The notes under the pieces are model-generated. The model was not told the DNA's origin. It worked only from the letters and a program-made list of their open reading frames with translations, and searched no databases. Below are positions 8,472 through 16,501 of a stretch of DNA of 64,000 bases, piece after piece. The position numbers and the translations under genes are program-made. The stretch's first letter is position 1, and each line of letters opens with the position of its first letter. Source of the stretch: an uncultured Litoreibacter sp. (GTDB lineage Bacteria > Pseudomonadota > Alphaproteobacteria > Rhodobacterales > Rhodobacteraceae); NCBI GenBank assembly GCA_947492995.1, contig CANLOU010000004.1, positions 62,001 through 126,000 on the forward strand. The letters run 5' to 3'.

Positions 8472-8501
8472 GTCAGGCCGCCAAGGGAGCAGCGGCCCGA
8501 C
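8472..8501 (-). other. Intercistronic hairpin between binding-protein and permease genes
   Basis: GTCGGGCCGC and GCGGCCTGAC pair around a 10-nt loop in the transcript, with one mismatch. It sits just after the binding-protein stop. Such hairpins commonly stop 3' decay so that the binding protein is made in excess over the membrane subunits. Confidence 0.55.
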
Positions 8502-8519
8502 CCGTCTTAGACTGCTAGC

Positions 8520-9857
8520 TTACTGCCAGGTGTAGTAGCCAGCTTCAGCCATGATGTCCTTGGCCCGTGCGGCCACGCCGTCCAGCGCTTCCTGCGGGTC
8601 CAGACCTTCGGTCAGAACTTGGCTCATGGTGGTGCCGATATCGGCGTTGATCTTACCCCATGTCGGGATGATCGGACGCCAGTCAGGGTCTGCATATTTA
8701 AGCGCTTCACCAAAGGTAGCCGAATAAGGGTACTTCTCGTTCAGAGCAGCGTCTTGATAGGTCGAGAACCGCGACGGGTTGCCGCCAGCCATCGCCGTCA
8801 TCAGGTCGCCCTTCTTGGAGGTCAGCCATTGCATCAACAGGAACGCGGCTTCTTTGTTCTGCGCGTTCTTGGGGATGGCGATGCCAAAGCCACCGGTTTG
8901 CGAGCCACGACGCACACCTTCAGGGTGCAGCGCGTAGCCAACTTTGCCGGCCACGGTCGACTTGCTTGGGTCCTCAAAGCCAGCAGCGAAGGCGATCGAG
9001 TCCATGAACATGGCCGCTTGACCCTGTTGGAACGCGGCTGCCGCTTCTGCGGGACCGAATGTTTGCGAACCCTCTGGGCCGCAATCAACGATTGTCTTCA
9101 AAGCGTTTGCCGCAGCGACACCCGCTTCGTTGTTGATGATCGGGTTCCATGCGTCGTCAAACACGCGACCGCCAAGCGGGGCGAGGTGCAGCAAGAATGC
9201 GTGCGAGGCTTGGTGGCCAGAGGCCGCCCGCGATGCCATGCCGCCCATGCCGTCTTCCAGCTCAGGAATTTTGCAGGCTGCGTCGAGCAGTTGGTCATAG
9301 GTTTCCGGCGTGGCGATGCCGTGCTTTTCAAAGATGTCCTTGCGGTAGGCCAGCACGGACGTCTCGGACCCGTAAGGGATACCGTATAGCGAGCCGGTCG
9401 GCCCCGGCAAGTAACCCTTCTTGCCGCCCGCGATGCCGATATTGGCCACGTAGCCGTCAATCAGGTCGCCCGCGTCATATGCGGGGTCAGAAAGCTTGGG
9501 GTTCATGAAATACTTGGCCAGGTTTTCCAGCTGGTCAGCAAAGACGTAATCCGCCTTCGAGAACACCACGTAGGAAATCAGGTCATAGTCGCCTTCGTCC
9601 TTGGTCAGCTCAAGCGTCTGGCGCTCGCGCATTTTGAGGTATTGCAGCTGGTCCACTTCGACCTCGATGCCGGTTTCCTCTGTAAAGGCTGGCAGCACTT
9701 TCATCATCGCGTTGTAGTGGGGGTGGGCCGGTACGTTAATCACCAATGTGGTGCCAGCGTAGGGCGCGTATGGGCCCCCATGCCCGTCGGCCATAGCGAT
9801 GCCCGCCATGGAAACTGAGACGGCGGTTCCCGTCAGGATTGTCTTAAGTGATAGCAT
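8520..9857 (-). CDS. Extracellular solute-binding protein, family 1 (carbohydrate ABC transporter)
   Basis: The 445-residue protein has a Sec signal peptide ending MAGIAMA, so it is periplasmic. The body has the family-1 binding-protein pattern: FTEETGIEVEVDQLQYLKMRERQ, the hinge GSLYGIPYGSETSVLAYRKDIFEKHG, and the GGFGIAIPKNAQNKEAAFLLMQWL lobe switch. It delivers the substrate to the permeases at 7515 and 6643. The substrate is not known. The divergent LacI regulator at 11162 suggests a sugar, polyol or sugar acid. Confidence 0.9.
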   Translation of the reverse strand: MLSLKTILTGTAVSVSMAGIAMADGHGGPYAPYAGTTLVINVPAHPHYNAMMKVLPAFTEETGIEVEVDQLQYLKMRERQTLELTKDEGDYDLISYVVFSKADYVFADQLENLAKYFMNPKLSDPAYDAGDLIDGYVANIGIAGGKKGYLPGPTGSLYGIPYGSETSVLAYRKDIFEKHGIATPETYDQLLDAACKIPELEDGMGGMASRAASGHQASHAFLLHLAPLGGRVFDDAWNPIINNEAGVAAANALKTIVDCGPEGSQTFGPAEAAAAFQQGQAAMFMDSIAFAAGFEDPSKSTVAGKVGYALHPEGVRRGSQTGGFGIAIPKNAQNKEAAFLLMQWLTSKKGDLMTAMAGGNPSRFSTYQDAALNEKYPYSATFGEALKYADPDWRPIIPTWGKINADIGTTMSQVLTEGLDPQEALDGVAARAKDIMAEAGYYTWQ

Positions 9858-9900
9858 TCTTGGTTCCTCCCTGATGCCATTTTCTTTGGTTATTGAGACG

Positions 9901-10983
9901 TTAGAGCCGCAGCCCGGACGCCTTGTCGAAAATCATGATCTCGTCGGTCAGCACTCCGAATGTCTGTATTGTGCCGGCGCGAATTGGGCTGGTGCTTTGG
10001 GTCTCCACCAGCACGTCGGCATCCCCGCAGCGGGTGACGAGCACGGATTGCGCTCCCAGATATTCGGCCACGACGACCTTCAATTCGATGGCCGCGCCTC
10101 TGTCGGTGTCGGTCACAAAGCTGGACGGCCTGATGCCAACGGTCACGTCTTTTGAAGCCGCTGATTGCAGGCGCTTACCTAGGTCCGCGTCCAGCGGCAG
10201 CATGAAGCCGTCGCCGCGTACCCATGTGACGCCTTTTTCCTCAGTCAATGCGCCGTCGATAAAGTTCATTGTTGGTGAGCCGATGAAGCCCGCCACAAAC
10301 TTGTTCACCGGCGATTTGAACAGCTCTTCGGGTGTGCCTTGTTGCTGGATCAGCCCGTCAGACATCACCACGATCCGGTCGCCCAGCGTCATGGCCTCCA
10401 CCTGATCGTGGGTCACGTAGACCATATTCTTGTCAATCGTGTCGCGCATCTCCGCAAGCTCGGCGCGCATCTTGCCGCGCAGTTTGGCGTCGAGATTGGA
10501 CAGCGGCTCGTCAAACAGGAACGTTCCCGCGTCGCGCACCAGGGCGCGGCCCATCGCGACGCGTTGGCGCTGACCACCAGACAACTCAGCCGGTTTGCGG
10601 TCCAGCAGGTGGGCGATGTTCAGCATTGTGGCGACCCGTGTCACCTTTTCCTCAATCTCGGATTTGGAGGCCTTGGCCAGCCGCAACGCGAAGGACATGT
10701 TCTTGGCAATATTCATGTGCGGGTAGAGCGCGTAGTCTTGGAACACCATCGCCAGGTCGCGGTCTTTGGGGTCCAGCTTGCTGATCGGGCGGTCGTCGAA
10801 ATAAATCTCGCCGCCAGACAGCGTCTCAAGCCCAGCCAGCATCCGTAGCGTGGTGGATTTGCCGCAGCCCGACGGGCCAACAAGAACGGTAAACTCGCTG
10901 TCCTCAAGCGTCAGATCGAAAGGAGGCAGCACCTCCACGGACCCATAACTTTTCGACACTTTGTCAAAGACAATCTTCGGCAC
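9901..10983 (-). CDS. Carbohydrate ABC transporter ATP-binding protein (UgpC/MsmK-like)
   Basis: The 360-residue protein starts at a GTG at 10983 (translated MPKIVFDKVSKSYGS), with GGAGGAC upstream. The longer in-frame extension to 11304 would cross the promoter and the divergent gene. Walker A is GPSGCGKST near residue 38, the Q-loop lies in MVFQDYALYPHM, the signature is LSGGQRQR, and Walker B is FLFDEPLSNLDAKLR. The C-terminal TOBE/regulatory region holds GIRPSSF. It is the first gene of the minus-strand importer operon (10983 to 5912) and powers uptake from the cytoplasmic face. Confidence 0.93.
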   Translation of the reverse strand: MPKIVFDKVSKSYGSVEVLPPFDLTLEDSEFTVLVGPSGCGKSTTLRMLAGLETLSGGEIYFDDRPISKLDPKDRDLAMVFQDYALYPHMNIAKNMSFALRLAKASKSEIEEKVTRVATMLNIAHLLDRKPAELSGGQRQRVAMGRALVRDAGTFLFDEPLSNLDAKLRGKMRAELAEMRDTIDKNMVYVTHDQVEAMTLGDRIVVMSDGLIQQQGTPEELFKSPVNKFVAGFIGSPTMNFIDGALTEEKGVTWVRGDGFMLPLDADLGKRLQSAASKDVTVGIRPSSFVTDTDRGAAIELKVVVAEYLGAQSVLVTRCGDADVLVETQSTSPIRAGTIQTFGVLTDEIMIFDKASGLRL

Positions 10984-11088
10984 GCCGTCCTCCCAGCAAC
11001 ACGCGGTGGCAAGCGCAATAACGCGGCTCGCCTTTGCAGTCACAGTGACGCGGTGCGGGCCCTGCGGGAAGATTGAAAAACTCCTAAC

Positions 11089-11106
11089 TACGTTAGCGTT
11101 AACGTA
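11089..11106. promoter_or_regulatory. LacI-type operator (TACGTTA-N4-TAACGTA)
   Basis: This perfect 7-4-7 inverted repeat sits in the divergent promoter between the transporter operon (start 10983) and the LacI-family gene (start 11162). Its sequence differs from the TGTTATCGATAACA set, so it is the likely operator of the regulator at 11162, giving local control of transporter and autoregulation. Confidence 0.75.
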
Positions 11107-11161
11107 AATGTTGGTGTATAGGACTGTAAAAATTGAAGAATTCGACGTTAAGGTGTTCCCC

Positions 11162-12202
11162 ATGCCACGTTCCACCAAGCCCGGAAAAATCGAAGATGTC
11201 GCCGCGGTGGCCGAAACCAGCATTATGACCGTGTCGCGTGCGATCCGCGGGGTGGAAGGTGTGTCAGAGAAAAAGCGCGTCGAAATTCTGAAAATAGCGC
11301 GCAAGCTGAACTACGTTCCCAACTCCAATGCGCGCTCGCTCGCGGTGGCCAACTCCAACCTTATCGGCATCTCGCTGCCCACTTTCGCGGGGGAGGTGTT
11401 TGCCGAAATCCTCGACGGCATGCGCGGCACGTTCGATCAGGCAGGCTATTCGTCGGTGATCGACACCACACAGTACAACAAGGACACAGAGCTGGCGTGG
11501 ATTAGGCGCCTTTTGTCATGGCAGCCAGCGGCCATCATTCTGACCGGAATCGACCATCACCCTGAAACGCGCACCCTGCTGGCATCGTCTCGCATCCCTG
11601 TGCTGGAAATCTGGGATCACACCAACACGCCGATTGATACATCTGTTGGTATCGACCATCGCATGGCCGGGCGGGTGATGGCCGAACATGCCAAGGCACA
11701 GGGCTACGGCGCACCGGCTTTTGTCAGCACGCCGCGTGGCTACGACATTCGTGCCGACGCACGATTGGCAGGCATTCGCGATGTGTTTGGCGATCAGGAG
11801 GGCAGCGAGGTTTTGACCGCAAGGCCGTCGCTTGAAAACGCGTTTTCGACCGGCTTTGACGGGACGCTCGATATTTTGTCGCGCCGGGATACGGACATCA
11901 TATTCTATCTGAACGACAATATGGCGTTTGGCGGAATTATGGCCTGTCAGTCCAAAGGCATGACGGTGCCCAGGGATATGGGCATCGTGGGGTTCAACGG
12001 CCTTGATCTGACACGGGTGCTGCCGGTGCAATTGACCACAGTCAAGACGCCGCGACGGCAAATGGGGGTCGTGGGCGCGCGGTTGTTACTGGCGCGTATC
12101 AATGGCGTTAAGGTCGCAAAATCGACCGTCATGCCGGTGCAATTTGTCGAAGGCGAAACCACTGTATTGCAATCTGGCGCGCAAGGCGGCTCTATAGGAT
12201 AG
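11162..12202 (+). CDS. LacI-family transcriptional regulator (transporter-linked)
   Basis: The 346-residue protein has an N-terminal helix-turn-helix (IEDVAAVAETSIMTVSRAIRG, residues about 9-29) and hinge KLNYVPNSNARSLA, followed by a periplasmic-binding-protein-like effector domain. The ATG at 11162 follows AAGGTG. An ATG at 11108 lies directly against the operator and lacks a ribosome site. It probably represses the divergent carbohydrate transporter. The effector domain keeps the N-terminal NLIGISLPTF strand and the MGIVGFNGLDLT strand expected of the family. The inducer is unknown. Confidence 0.9.
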   Translation: MPRSTKPGKIEDVAAVAETSIMTVSRAIRGVEGVSEKKRVEILKIARKLNYVPNSNARSLAVANSNLIGISLPTFAGEVFAEILDGMRGTFDQAGYSSVIDTTQYNKDTELAWIRRLLSWQPAAIILTGIDHHPETRTLLASSRIPVLEIWDHTNTPIDTSVGIDHRMAGRVMAEHAKAQGYGAPAFVSTPRGYDIRADARLAGIRDVFGDQEGSEVLTARPSLENAFSTGFDGTLDILSRRDTDIIFYLNDNMAFGGIMACQSKGMTVPRDMGIVGFNGLDLTRVLPVQLTTVKTPRRQMGVVGARLLLARINGVKVAKSTVMPVQFVEGETTVLQSGAQGGSIG

Positions 12203-12214
12203 TTATCGATAACA
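12201..12214. promoter_or_regulatory. LacI/GntR-type operator O3 (AGTTATCGATAACA)
   Basis: The site lies 18 bp upstream of the second LacI gene and overlaps the stop of the first. It has the same GTTATCGATAAC core as O2 and differs from it at one outer base. It implies autoregulation of the gene at 12232 and links it to the sugar-acid genes at 912-5908. Confidence 0.75.
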
Positions 12215-12231
12215 TTACCTGAGGCCCTTGC

Positions 12232-13254
12232 GTGCAGAACCCTCCCAAAATGAAGGATGTCGCCAAAGCGGCGGGGGTGTCGCCGATGACGGTGTCTCGG
12301 GCCTTCAAAAAGCATGCCTCCGTCAGCCAAGAGACGCGCAGCCGCATTCTGGCCAAGGCGCGCGAGCTTGGCTATGTGTTTGACAGCACGGCGTCCAACC
12401 TGCGCTCAAAACGGACTGGCTTTATCGCCGTCACAATCCCCTCGCTCAACAATGCCAACTTTGCCGATACGGTCACAGCGCTGACGGCGGAATTGGCAGA
12501 GGACGATCTTCAGGTCCTTTTGGGGTACACAAATTACAATCCCGACGACGAGCAGCGCCTTGTCGAACAATTGCTCCGTCGCCGCCCGGACGCCATTGTG
12601 CTGACCGGCGGCACGCATACGGCACAGACGCGCATGCTTCTGTCGCAGACCAATATCCCCGTGATAGAGATTTGGGATATTCCCGAAGACCCGATCCAAC
12701 ACGTCGTGGGGTTTTCTAACGCCAAGGCGATGGAGGGGGTCGTGGACCACCTTGTGGCCCAAGGCCATCGCGCGATCGGCCTCATTGGGGGCGAGGGCAG
12801 CACTGACACCCGGGGCGCGGATCGTCGCGCCGGCTTCGTCGCTGCAATGACGCGGCACGGATTATCGGCTGATGCACTTGTCGCGGCGGGGGATGCGCCC
12901 GTGTCAATGCAACCCGGGGCAGATGCCATGGCGCAGTTGCTGGCAACCAAAAGGTCGCTAGATGCGGTGGTTGGCGTGTCTGACCTGTCCGCCTTTGGGG
13001 CGATGAGCGAATGCCAAAGGCATGGCATGAAGGTTCCAAAGGACATCGCCGTGGCGGGCTTTGGCAACTTTGAGATATCGAGCACCTGCAATCCGGGCCT
13101 GACAACCGTTGACGCATGTTCTTCAGAAATCGGGCTCAAAGCCGGGCGACTCCTCAGACGCCTGCTGCTGGACAGCGCCGAGACCGCACCGCCCCAGCTG
13201 ATTGAGGTGCAGCCAAAGCTCATTGTGCGACCTTCCACGGCAGGGCCGCTTTAA
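12232..13254 (+). CDS. gntR: LacI-family transcriptional regulator, GntR-like (sugar-acid regulon)
   Basis: The 340-residue protein starts at GTG 12232; the ATG at 12250 is a shorter option. The helix-turn-helix is MKDVAKAAGVSPMTVSRAFK near residues 7-26, and the hinge is ELGYVFDSTASNLRS. The effector domain resembles gluconate repressors, with IPVIEIWDIPEDPIQHVVGFSN and VAGFGNFEISSTCNP segments. The operator matching this protein's promoter also lies at 1847 and 3363, so it is the likely regulator of the lactonase, idonate dehydrogenase, SDR and gluconokinase genes. The identification as GntR rests on this operator set plus general similarity. Confidence 0.82.
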   Translation: MQNPPKMKDVAKAAGVSPMTVSRAFKKHASVSQETRSRILAKARELGYVFDSTASNLRSKRTGFIAVTIPSLNNANFADTVTALTAELAEDDLQVLLGYTNYNPDDEQRLVEQLLRRRPDAIVLTGGTHTAQTRMLLSQTNIPVIEIWDIPEDPIQHVVGFSNAKAMEGVVDHLVAQGHRAIGLIGGEGSTDTRGADRRAGFVAAMTRHGLSADALVAAGDAPVSMQPGADAMAQLLATKRSLDAVVGVSDLSAFGAMSECQRHGMKVPKDIAVAGFGNFEISSTCNPGLTTVDACSSEIGLKAGRLLRRLLLDSAETAPPQLIEVQPKLIVRPSTAGPL

Positions 13255-13315
13255 TGAATGCGGCAGAGGAACGCTTAGCCAGGGCCAGTGCGGCTCAAGG
13301 GCAAATAGTGGCCCT

Positions 13316-14332
13316 ATGATTGCGCGCATCCTCATAGCCCTGCTTATCGCGGCGGTCGGGGTGGCGGTCTTCGTGTTTCTCGATCTGCCCCTTCCTTGGC
13401 TTCTTGGGCCGATGTTTGCCTGCCTTATCGCCGCGCTCGCAGGGGCAAAACTCAAAGGCCCGCCGCTTTTGGGGGACGCCATGCGCACCATTCTGGGCGT
13501 CGCGGTTGGCGCGTCGATCACGCCCGACGTGGTGACGCGGCTCCCCGACATGGCCGCCTCCATTGCGTTTATACCGCCCTTCATCTTGCTGATCGGCCTC
13601 GTCGGCTATCCCTATTTCCGGAAGGTCTGCAAATTTGACCCCGCCACCAGTTACTACGGGGCCATGCCCGGCGGGCTGCAGGACATGCTCATCTTTGGCG
13701 AGGAGGCCGGCGGCAATGTCCGCCAGCTGTCGCTGATCCATGCCACCCGCGTGCTGATCGTGGTGTCGCTGCTGCCCGTGGTGCTGACCTACATCCTTGG
13801 CCTGAGCCTCGATCAGCCCATCGGTGCGCCCGCGTCGGAAATCCCGCCGCTGGAATTGCTCTACATGGTGCTTATCGCGCTGATCGGTTGGCAGGTGGCA
13901 AAAAAGATCGGCCTTTTCGGGGCCTCCATCCTCGGCCCGCTGATCCTTGCGACGATTGCAAGTCTGACAGGCCTCATCCATTCCCGCCCGCCGATGGAGG
14001 CGATTCTTGCGGCGCAGTTCTTTATCGGCCTGTCGGTCGGCGTCAAATATGTGGGCATCACATGGTCCGAGCTGCGCCGCGTCGTTCTTGCGGCCATCGG
14101 CTACACGGCCCTCATCATGGCGCTGTCTTTGGCGGTGGCGGAACTGGTGGTCGTGCTGGGTCTCGCCCCGCAGGCCGAGGCGTTGCTTGCCTTTTCTCCG
14201 GGCGGGCAGGCGGAAATGACGGTGCTTGCCATCGTGGCGGGGGCCGATATCGCCTATGTGGTGACCCATCATTTGACCCGCATCGTGGTGGTCATTATCG
14301 GCGCGCCGATTGTGAAGAAATGGCTCACGTAA
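13316..14332 (+). CDS. AbrB-family inner-membrane protein (putative transporter/regulator)
   Basis: The protein has 338 residues from the ATG at 13316; an upstream in-frame start at 13202 would overlap the regulator gene. It is strongly hydrophobic with about ten membrane segments. It shows the duplicated AbrB pattern (PWLLGPMFACLIAALAGAKL near residue 28 and LFGASILGPLILATIASLTG near 200), with Gly-rich MPGGLQDMLIFGEEAGG and SPGGQAEMTVLAIVAGAD near the halves' ends. Members are often misannotated as ammonia monooxygenase. The transported substrate is not known. It is followed directly by the glycine riboswitch of the next operon. Confidence 0.85.
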   Translation: MIARILIALLIAAVGVAVFVFLDLPLPWLLGPMFACLIAALAGAKLKGPPLLGDAMRTILGVAVGASITPDVVTRLPDMAASIAFIPPFILLIGLVGYPYFRKVCKFDPATSYYGAMPGGLQDMLIFGEEAGGNVRQLSLIHATRVLIVVSLLPVVLTYILGLSLDQPIGAPASEIPPLELLYMVLIALIGWQVAKKIGLFGASILGPLILATIASLTGLIHSRPPMEAILAAQFFIGLSVGVKYVGITWSELRRVVLAAIGYTALIMALSLAVAELVVVLGLAPQAEALLAFSPGGQAEMTVLAIVAGADIAYVVTHHLTRIVVVIIGAPIVKKWLT

Positions 14333-14377
14333 ATCTGGCTTGTTTCGTATCGGGAACCTGCTAAGCATACCTTTGTA

Positions 14378-14534
14378 CACGTCGGGAGAACCAGCCAAGC
14401 TGGTGCCGAAGGAGCAACCGCCCCGGAAACTCTCAGGCCCAAGGGACCGCCGTGCGACCGAACGAACTCTGGAGAGAGACGCAAGACGCGTCCGCCGAAG
14501 GGATAACGATCTCAGGCGAAAGGACAGAGGGGGC
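14378..14534 (+). ncRNA. Tandem glycine riboswitch (gcvT element)
   Basis: Two successive glycine aptamers are recognisable. The first (about 14378-14454) has CGGGAGAACC, GCCGAAGGAGCAA and AACTCTCAGGCCCAAGGGACCG. The second (about 14467-14534) has CTGGAGAG, CGCCGAAGGGATAA and ATCTCAGGCGAAAGGACAGAG. The short linker between them is normal for the cooperative tandem form. The element lies about 90 nt upstream of gcvT and should turn the glycine-cleavage operon on when glycine is abundant. Confidence 0.95.
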
Positions 14535-14571
14535 ACCAACCCGCGGGCAACGCCCGTGACCCTATGGTGCC
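14532..14571 (+). promoter_or_regulatory. Riboswitch expression-platform hairpin
   Basis: GGCACCA (14532-14538) pairs with TGGTGCC (14565-14571), enclosing an inner GCGGGC/GCCCGT stem. It starts at the 3' edge of the second aptamer, so formation may depend on glycine. No T-run follows, so control could be by a different structure or at translation. Confidence 0.5.
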
Positions 14572-14575
14572 TGCG

Positions 14576-14596
14576 CGATTTTTCGACGAAAAATCG
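14576..14596. repeat. Perfect inverted repeat CGATTTTTCG-A-CGAAAAATCG
   Basis: The 10-1-10 palindrome lies between the riboswitch and gcvT. It shares the TTTTCG..CGAAAA core with the palindromes at 26555 and 34233. It may be a regulatory hairpin in the leader or a dispersed element. Confidence 0.6.
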
Positions 14597-14622
14597 GCCC
14601 GGCTAGCAAAAGGCGGCGCTTC

Positions 14623-15744
14623 ATGTCTGACCTCTACAAGACCCCGCTGCATGCGCTCCATCTGGAGCTTGGTGCAAAAATGGTGCCCTTTGCGGGGTAT
14701 GACATGCCTGTGCAATACCCGCTTGGCGTCATGAAAGAACACCAGCACACACGCGAAAAGGCGGGGCTGTTTGACGTCAGCCATATGGGGCAGGTGATCG
14801 TGCGCGGGGCCTCCTACAAAGAGGCCGCGCTTGGCTTGGAAACGATGATCCCTGTCGATATTTTGAGCCTGCCCGAATACCGCCAGCGCTACGGCTATTT
14901 CACCAATGACCAAGGCGGCATCGAAGATGATCTTATGCTGGCCAATCGCGGCGATCATGTCTTTGTCGTGGTCAACGCCGCCTGCAAAGCAGCCGATATC
15001 GCGCGGTTGAAAGCCGCGTTGGAGCCCGCGATCCAAGTCACCGAAATCACCGATCGCGCCCTCCTTGCGCTGCAAGGACCCGCGTCAGAAACCGTCCTCA
15101 GCGCGCTTGACCCCCATGCTGCCACCCTGCGGTTCATGGATGTCGCCACGCTTGATCTGGACGGCGTCGAGGCATGGGTCTCCCGCTCCGGCTATACTGG
15201 CGAGGATGGCTATGAGATCTCCGTCCCGGCGGAGCAAGCCGATCATATTGCGCGCGCGCTCCTTTCACACGCCGACGTCGAACCCATCGGTCTTGGCGCA
15301 CGGGACTCGCTCCGTCTTGAAGCGGGGCTATGCCTTTACGGCCATGACATCGACACCACCACGACCCCAGGCGAGGCCGCGCTGACATGGGCCATCCAAA
15401 AGTCCCGCCGCGCAGGCGACAGGGCAGGCGGCTTCCCCGGCGCGGACGTCATTCTCTCTCAACTTGAAAACGGCGCGTCCCGCAAACGCGTGGGCCTGAT
15501 CCCCGAAGGCCGTGCCCCCATGCGCGAAGGCGTAGCGCTGTATGCCTCCGAAGATAGCAACACGCCCATCGGCACCATCACCTCTGGTGGTTTCGGCCCC
15601 ACGGTCGGGCACCCTGTTGCAATGGGATATGTTACCACGGACCACGCCACAAAAGGCACCACCGTCTATGGCGAGCTGCGCGGCAAGCGCCTGCCGCTCA
15701 CCGTGGCGGCCATGCCGTTCACACCCGCAAAATTCAAACGCTAA
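14623..15744 (+). CDS. gcvT: Aminomethyltransferase, glycine cleavage system T protein
   Basis: The 373-residue T protein opens with YKTPLHALHLELGAKMVPFAGYDMPVQY. It carries the GLFDVSHMGQ motif near residue 50, the folate-site region and SRSGYTGEDGYEISVP near 186. GLGARDSLRLEAGLCLYGHD near 225 and the C-terminal GGFGPTVGHPVAMGYV complete the fold. It transfers the methylene group from aminomethylated GcvH to tetrahydrofolate and releases ammonia. It is the first gene of the riboswitch-controlled gcvT-gcvH-VOC-gcvP operon and is of usual length. Confidence 0.97.
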   Translation: MSDLYKTPLHALHLELGAKMVPFAGYDMPVQYPLGVMKEHQHTREKAGLFDVSHMGQVIVRGASYKEAALGLETMIPVDILSLPEYRQRYGYFTNDQGGIEDDLMLANRGDHVFVVVNAACKAADIARLKAALEPAIQVTEITDRALLALQGPASETVLSALDPHAATLRFMDVATLDLDGVEAWVSRSGYTGEDGYEISVPAEQADHIARALLSHADVEPIGLGARDSLRLEAGLCLYGHDIDTTTTPGEAALTWAIQKSRRAGDRAGGFPGADVILSQLENGASRKRVGLIPEGRAPMREGVALYASEDSNTPIGTITSGGFGPTVGHPVAMGYVTTDHATKGTTVYGELRGKRLPLTVAAMPFTPAKFKR

Positions 15745-15771
15745 GCCAAGATCACGAAAGGGAGACAAGAC

Positions 15772-16131
15772 ATGAAATTCACCGAAGAGCACGAGTGGCT
15801 GAAAGAAGAAGGCGACCTGATCGTTGTGGGCATCACCGAACACGCGGCGACCCAGCTGGGCGACGTCGTTTTCGTCGAATTGCCCGATGCAGGCACGACC
15901 GTCAGCAAGGATGACGAGGTCGTGGTGATCGAATCTGTCAAGGCCGCGTCAGACATCCTGGCCCCGCTCGACGGCGAAATTGTCGAGGTGAACGAGGCGC
16001 TGGCCGACAGCCCGTCAACCGTCAATGACGACGCCATGGAGGGCGGCTGGTTTTTCAAAATGAAGCCGTCTGACCTCAGCCCGATGGACGACTATATGGA
16101 CGAGGCCGCGTACAAAAAGCTCATCGACTGA
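15772..16131 (+). CDS. gcvH: Glycine cleavage system H protein
   Basis: The 119-residue lipoyl carrier begins [20 protein letters not shown]. The lipoylation site is the Lys of [20 protein letters not shown] near residue 60. It shuttles the aminomethyl intermediate between GcvP, GcvT and lipoamide dehydrogenase. AAAGGGAGACAAGAC upstream is a good ribosome site. Its stop overlaps the next ATG by one base in TGATG. Confidence 0.97.
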   Translation: MKFTEEHEWLKEEGDLIVVGITEHAATQLGDVVFVELPDAGTTVSKDDEVVVIESVKAASDILAPLDGEIVEVNEALADSPSTVNDDAMEGGWFFKMKPSDLSPMDDYMDEAAYKKLID

Positions 16132-16484
16132 TGGCTATCCTTCGCATCGTCGCAGACCTTGAAACGCCAGACCCTCAGGCAACCGCCGATTGGTACGCCG
16201 CCCTGTTCGGGATGGAAGTCCTGATGGATCAAGGCTTCATCGTCACGCTCGGTGCAGGGGGCACAGCCCCCATCCAACTTAGCCTCGCCAGCGAAGGTGG
16301 GGCCGGCACGCCGGTCCCCCACCTGTCCATCGAGGTCGATGATCTTGATGACACGCATGCCCGCGCCATGATGCTCAGGCTCGACGAGGTTTACCCCCTC
16401 ACAACCGAGCCTTGGGGCGTCCGCCGCTTCTTTCTGCGCGACCCACAAGGCCGCATCCTCAACATCCTGTCTCACGCCGACTAG
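16131..16484 (+). CDS. VOC-superfamily (glyoxalase/bleomycin resistance-like) protein inside the gcv operon
   Basis: The 117-residue protein has one VOC-type beta-alpha-beta-beta-beta pair. It starts [27 protein letters not shown], with metal-site-like His in [13 protein letters not shown] near residue 64 and Glu/Arg in [20 protein letters not shown] near the C-terminus. It is translationally coupled to gcvH (TGATG overlap) and sits just before gcvP. It is not a known part of the glycine cleavage system. It could be an accessory dioxygenase, isomerase or aldehyde-detoxifying enzyme, but the substrate is unknown. Confidence 0.82.
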   Translation: MAILRIVADLETPDPQATADWYAALFGMEVLMDQGFIVTLGAGGTAPIQLSLASEGGAGTPVPHLSIEVDDLDDTHARAMMLRLDEVYPLTTEPWGVRRFFLRDPQGRILNILSHAD

Positions 16485-16501
16485 CCATCCCGGAGCCCGC
16501 C

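Noticed and set aside
10984-11304. N-terminal extension of the transporter ATPase to 11304
   Set aside because: It would overlap the LacI operator and the divergent gene. GTG 10983 has a strong ribosome site and starts at the usual family N-terminus.
13295-14539. A 414-residue minus-strand frame over the AbrB gene and riboswitch
   Set aside because: The His- and Arg-rich translation looks like a shadow frame, and it would cross the glycine riboswitch.
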